From positions 402,429-466,428 of the forward strand of contig CALUMK010000001.1 of assembly GCA_944321735.1 (NCBI GenBank): a stretch of DNA of 64,000 nt. The letters are read 5' to 3'. Of this stretch, positions 61,095-64,000 are shown piece by piece. The translations under genes and the position numbers were made by a program. The stretch's first letter is position 1. Each line of letters starts with the position of its first letter. The stretch comes from an uncultured Bacteroidales bacterium. Its GTDB lineage: Bacteria > Bacteroidota > Bacteroidia > Bacteroidales > P3. A model generated the notes under the pieces. It was not told where the DNA came from, ran no database searches, and saw only the letters and a list, made by a program, of their open reading frames with translations.

Positions 61095-61898
61095 CTACCG
61101 GATTCCCTGCTGATCCATCCGCTGGTTGATGCTGTCAATTAGAGCGGGAAGTTCCTGCATGGAATCCACTACATAGTCTGCCCCGGCTGCGTACATCCGG
61201 TTGCGGACCTCCAGCATCCTGTGTTTGAGTTCCGGTTCGGGCATCGATTCCACTTCTTCCCGCGTCAGTGCCAACTCGTTGCTGCCCAAAATCACGCCCA
61301 CGCTCCACACCCCAGCGTTCACCCCTTCCCGGATATCGGCTATCGTGTCGCCGAATTTCAAGACAGAGAATCGTGACGGAATAGCCAAATCGCACATGTT
61401 CCTGTATATCATATAGGGAGACGGACGCCCGGCCGGAAGGCAATCCGAGGTGACACAATTATCGATGACATAGCCCTTGGCGGCAGCGGCAGGCATTACC
61501 ACCTCCATCATCTTGCCGGTGTAACCGGTAGTGGATCCGAACTTGATTCCTTGGGAACGCAGTGCGGAAACCGTCTCCACCACGCCGGGAATCGGCTCCG
61601 AATATTTTTCCAAGGTGGAGAACAGCACTTTCTGGAATGCGGCGTAACGGCTCTGCACATCTTCTTCATTAAAATCCCGACCGTACTTGCTGCGGAACGC
61701 CTGGCTCACGGCTGGAATCCGGAACAAGGCGCGCACTTCCTCAATCTTGCTCAATCCCATATGGGCACGCACCGAAGCCTCGTCCACCGGCATCCCGATT
61801 TCGGCGAAGCTCTCCAGAAAAGCCGCCACCGGCGCAAAGCATCCGTAATCGACCGATGTCCCGGCCCAGTCCATGATGACGCATTCAATTTTTCTCAT
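61095..61898 (-). CDS. phnX: Phosphonoacetaldehyde hydrolase
   Basis: 267 residues from MRKIECVIMDWAGTSVDYG, the HAD motif I with the nucleophilic Asp, then TTGYTGKMM (motif II), the helical cap with the Schiff-base lysine region HMGLSKIEEV, and KFGDTIADIREG (motif IV). It splits phosphonoacetaldehyde into acetaldehyde and phosphate, the second step after PhnW. The frame is open upstream to 61997, but the ATG at 61898 is the family start. Confidence 0.95.
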   Translation of the reverse strand: MRKIECVIMDWAGTSVDYGCFAPVAAFLESFAEIGMPVDEASVRAHMGLSKIEEVRALFRIPAVSQAFRSKYGRDFNEEDVQSRYAAFQKVLFSTLEKYSEPIPGVVETVSALRSQGIKFGSTTGYTGKMMEVVMPAAAAKGYVIDNCVTSDCLPAGRPSPYMIYRNMCDLAIPSRFSVLKFGDTIADIREGVNAGVWSVGVILGSNELALTREEVESMPEPELKHRMLEVRNRMYAAGADYVVDSMQELPALIDSINQRMDQQGIR

Positions 61899-61995
61899 GA
61901 CACATTGATAGTTTATTTTCAAGAAATAACAGACAGAATGCAAAAATAGACGGGGCCGCCGAGGATAAAAATGAATAATCCGAAGGTTTTTCTTC

Positions 61996-62166
61996 ATGAA
62001 AATTCATAAACCCGACGAGCGACATTCATCCAACTATCCATCATCCGTGAGGGTGCAGAAAGCCGACCCTATAGCCTACCTCGGCGTAGACAATGACGGG
62101 GATTGGCATAGCGTGGAGTTGACAGAGAATCCTAAGGGTTTCATCCAAGTTCGGCTCGTCCAATGA
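61996..62166 (+). CDS. Possible 56-residue small protein
   Basis: An open frame starts MKIHKPDERHSSNYPSSVRV and continues QKADPIAYLGVDNDGDWHSV to the end ENPKGFIQVRLVQ. The composition (acidic turns, GVDNDGDWHSVEL) looks protein-like rather than random, and it is divergent from phnX with 97 bp between starts. It is short, has no known relatives to me, and no clear ribosome binding site. It may be a remnant of a larger gene. Confidence 0.35.
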   Translation: MKIHKPDERHSSNYPSSVRVQKADPIAYLGVDNDGDWHSVELTENPKGFIQVRLVQ

Positions 62167-62255
62167 CCGACTGGACCTCTTAAACGCAATTTCTCCGGCA
62201 AATCGGCTACGGGCAACAGAAAATCCCTACATTTACGGTCTCAAAAACATACAGG

Positions 62256-63152
62256 ATGGAAGCGTTGAAACAGGTTTACGAAAGAATCAGTTTCCTGAGA
62301 GATAACGGTATAAAGATGAAAGACATTGCCGCCAGGACAGGCTTCAGCCCCAGTGTGCTTTCGGCGCTCTATTCTACCGTGATTCCCGAATACGAAAAGA
62401 ACCTGCAACAGGGCGAAAACCAGGAGGAAACTTTGGACCATGCCTTGATTTTGGTCAACAACGTATCGCGGAAAAAGCTGATGGCATCCCTGCCCTCCCT
62501 GTTGAGCACCTTGGCCGCGATGGATGTCCCCGCCTTGCCGCATAAAGGCTATTTCGGCAATCCTTTCCTCTCGGCCATAGGGCAAGGGATGGCCGCCGCC
62601 GTCAAAGGCATAGAACCCTTTTGCGGGACCTATCTGAGTTACAGCATCTCTTCCAATGGGAAAAAACTGAAGATAGAGCCTTACCTGCTGGCGATGGCCG
62701 ATAACGGGCTTTATGCGGAAGCCTTTCACAACAATGCTTACGGTGCCCAGCATCAAGGTGCGGTGCTTATGAACGGAGCAAGCCATATCTACATCTGTTT
62801 CAATGAATTTCAAGACCCTCAGCTTTCGCTTTTCTATATCTGCCTTAAAATCCCGATGTACGACCGGCCGCCGTTCCTGCGCGGGCTATATTTATGCTTG
62901 GATTACAATCACAACCCGATAGCCCGGCGCATCCTTTTTGTCCGGCAGTCTTCCTCTACAGACCGGGAATCGTTCCGGAAAATGCAAGGCTTCATGAAGG
63001 AGTTCGACCAATTGGATGAGGATGAAAGGAAAATCTACGATTACACCTGTACCGAGGCCGACAGCATCCGGCTCTGCAACATCCCTTCCCCGCAGATGGA
63101 CTACGGGGATTTGCAGCAGGAAAAGGCAATATTGAGAGAAAATCCGAAATGA
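62256..63152 (+). CDS. HTH-domain regulatory protein of unknown ligand
   Basis: 298 residues. The first 40 form an HTH (YERISFLRDNGIKMKDIAARTGFSPSVLSALYSTV) similar to XRE-type domains. The rest has no family I recognise but contains a repeated layout: LSYSISSNGKKLKIEPYLLAMADNGLYAEAFHNN and YICFNEFQDPQLSLFYICLKIPMYDRPPFLRGLYLCLDYNHNP. It may be a transcription regulator. A weak TACATTTA element lies 28 bp upstream. The 345-bp gap that follows is described separately. Confidence 0.65.
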   Translation: MEALKQVYERISFLRDNGIKMKDIAARTGFSPSVLSALYSTVIPEYEKNLQQGENQEETLDHALILVNNVSRKKLMASLPSLLSTLAAMDVPALPHKGYFGNPFLSAIGQGMAAAVKGIEPFCGTYLSYSISSNGKKLKIEPYLLAMADNGLYAEAFHNNAYGAQHQGAVLMNGASHIYICFNEFQDPQLSLFYICLKIPMYDRPPFLRGLYLCLDYNHNPIARRILFVRQSSSTDRESFRKMQGFMKEFDQLDEDERKIYDYTCTEADSIRLCNIPSPQMDYGDLQQEKAILRENPK

Positions 63153-63174
63153 TGCTTTTTTTCTTGCATTTTTT

Positions 63175-63455
63175 GCAGGTTTCTTACCAAGAGACCTGCA
63201 AAATTGCCCAAAGTTAGTTAAAAAATATTGAAAACAGGTTTTAATCTGCGTTTTGCTTTTTCGGAAAGATCTCAATTCCTTTTCTCGTTTGAAAATGCCA
63301 TGATGGCATAATTCCCTTTCCAGAGATTATAATAAAGCCCGGCATCTTTATCCATCTTGCTTTTATCTATTGATTTACAGGGTATTTTTTTGATTCTTTA
63401 CTGCGTGTCCACAGGTTTTTGATTTAGGAAGACGGTCTCTTGGTAAGAAACCTGC
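63175..63455 (+). promoter_or_regulatory. Leader region flanked by two inverted 25-bp palindromes
   Basis: GCAGGTTTCTT-ACC-AAGAGACCTGC (63175-63199) and GACGGTCTCTT-GGT-AAGAAACCTGC (63431-63455) are each self-complementary and are inverted copies of each other. They flank 231 bp of AT-rich DNA without a gene, directly before the adhesin-like gene at 63498. The first could end the upstream gene's transcript; the second lies in the leader 42 bp before the ATG. Confidence 0.7.
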
Positions 63456-63497
63456 ATCAAAACCGCACTCAATAATTATAAACCAAAATCTACTATT

Positions 63498-64000
63498 ATG
63501 AAAAAGCCTGGTTTTCTCTTTCTTGGCTTAGTGCTTGCAGCAAGCTTGCAAAGTCTTTCCGCACAAAATTCAGAAAATGAACCTTGTTCTACGCCTACCT
63601 GGCTCGGGGTGCGCGACATCACCTACGATTCGGCCGGATTTGTGGCTTGGGAACCCGTGCATAAGATTCTCCGCCTGATTGCCGCTGAGGACACGACCAC
63701 TTACGACTGGGGCACGGCCACTTCCTTTGCCGTTTCCGGGCTGTTGCCTGAAACCGAGTACATTGCCGAAATACGTGCCGTCTGCGCGCCCGGCGATTCC
63801 AGCGACTGGGGTGCTACCACTACCTTCACGACCGAGAAAGCCCCCTGTCCTACGCCTACCTGGCTCGGGGTGCGCGACATCACCTACGATTCGGCCGGGT
63901 TCGTCACTTTCAGCCCCGAATCCAAGATTCTCCGCCTGATTGCCGCCGAGGACACGACCACTTACGACTGGGGCACGGCCACCTCCTTTGCCGTTTCCGG
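63498..64000 (+). CDS. Secreted protein with tandem fibronectin type III-like repeats (cut by window edge)
   Basis: 168 residues are visible. MKKPGFLFLGLVLAASLQSLSA is a signal peptide. Two repeats then follow, each beginning PTWLGVRDITYDSAGFV and containing ILRLIAAEDTTTYDWGTATS and a LPETEYIAEIRAVCAPGDSS strand, with period 87 residues (261 bp). The DNA of the two units is almost identical over long stretches. The FnIII-like pattern (strand E YIAEIRAVC) suggests an adhesin or carbohydrate-binding surface protein. The frame is open at the right edge. Confidence 0.8.
   Translation, partial: MKKPGFLFLGLVLAASLQSLSAQNSENEPCSTPTWLGVRDITYDSAGFVAWEPVHKILRLIAAEDTTTYDWGTATSFAVSGLLPETEYIAEIRAVCAPGDSSDWGATTTFTTEKAPCPTPTWLGVRDITYDSAGFVTFSPESKILRLIAAEDTTTYDWGTATSFAVS

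Overview
The window comes from a bacterium of the Bacteroidetes, most probably the order Bacteroidales. The evidence is the gene content (DUF3822, DUF4293 and DUF6722 proteins, secreted GH29 fucosidase, CLNWGC-type lipoamide dehydrogenase), several TAnnTTTG promoter elements of the phylum's sigma factor, weak ribosome binding sites, and intergenic repeats of a Bacteroidales style. There is no rRNA, transposase, phage or CRISPR array. The one RNA gene is a tRNA-Ala(CGC).

Layout. 0-7 kb: edge of a probable S9 peptidase, an acetyltransferase-like gene, then a plus-strand surface-polysaccharide group (wecB, a deacetylase-like protein, a glycosyltransferase, a FemAB/BioF2-like gene behind a ten-G tract) and a DUF486 membrane protein. 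7-13 kb: dnaJ and grpE, two small secreted or membrane proteins (one with two frameshifts) and a MATE exporter, separated by repeat elements. 13-25 kb: PAP2 phosphatase, hutH-hisS-rnhB-arcA, a lipoprotein, a pseudopilin-like protein, DUF3822-rsmD, a metal exporter and truA. 25-30 kb: floA, nfeD, two TPM proteins, lemA and a SIMPL protein, which look like one envelope-stress operon. 30-38 kb: a CBS/DHH pyrophosphatase, a DMT exporter, cysH, and a metal-chelate ABC importer with crcB.

38-45 kb: dinB, then a collapsed RND efflux operon (front of the adaptor joined to the back of the TolC gene, pump missing), an AraC regulator, and a compact, visibly AT-richer Eco47II-like restriction-modification operon with a DUF2442 protein. 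45-58 kb: nitroreductase, fucosidase, cutC, a membrane protein, a DEDDh exonuclease, tRNA-Ala, DUF4293, a phosphoesterase, rel, ackA, lpdA and rfbC. 58-64 kb: lytic transglycosylase, phosphonate catabolism genes phnW (frameshifted) and phnX, an HTH protein, and the start of an adhesin-like protein with 87-residue fibronectin-type repeats.

The most unusual material lies between genes: a family of 0.1-0.2 kb MITE-like elements with terminal inverted repeats (about 7.5, 11.4 and 58.7 kb), one of which supplies the end of a coding sequence; a second palindromic family with a shared core at 9.1 and 32.9 kb; and a third repeat family lying against promoters at 33.8 and 50.8 kb. Several genes carry single-base frameshifts, which may be true decay or assembly error. 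I found no clearly new multi-gene defence or biosynthetic system; the strongest candidates for a second look are the repeats, the poly-G tract and the efflux relic.
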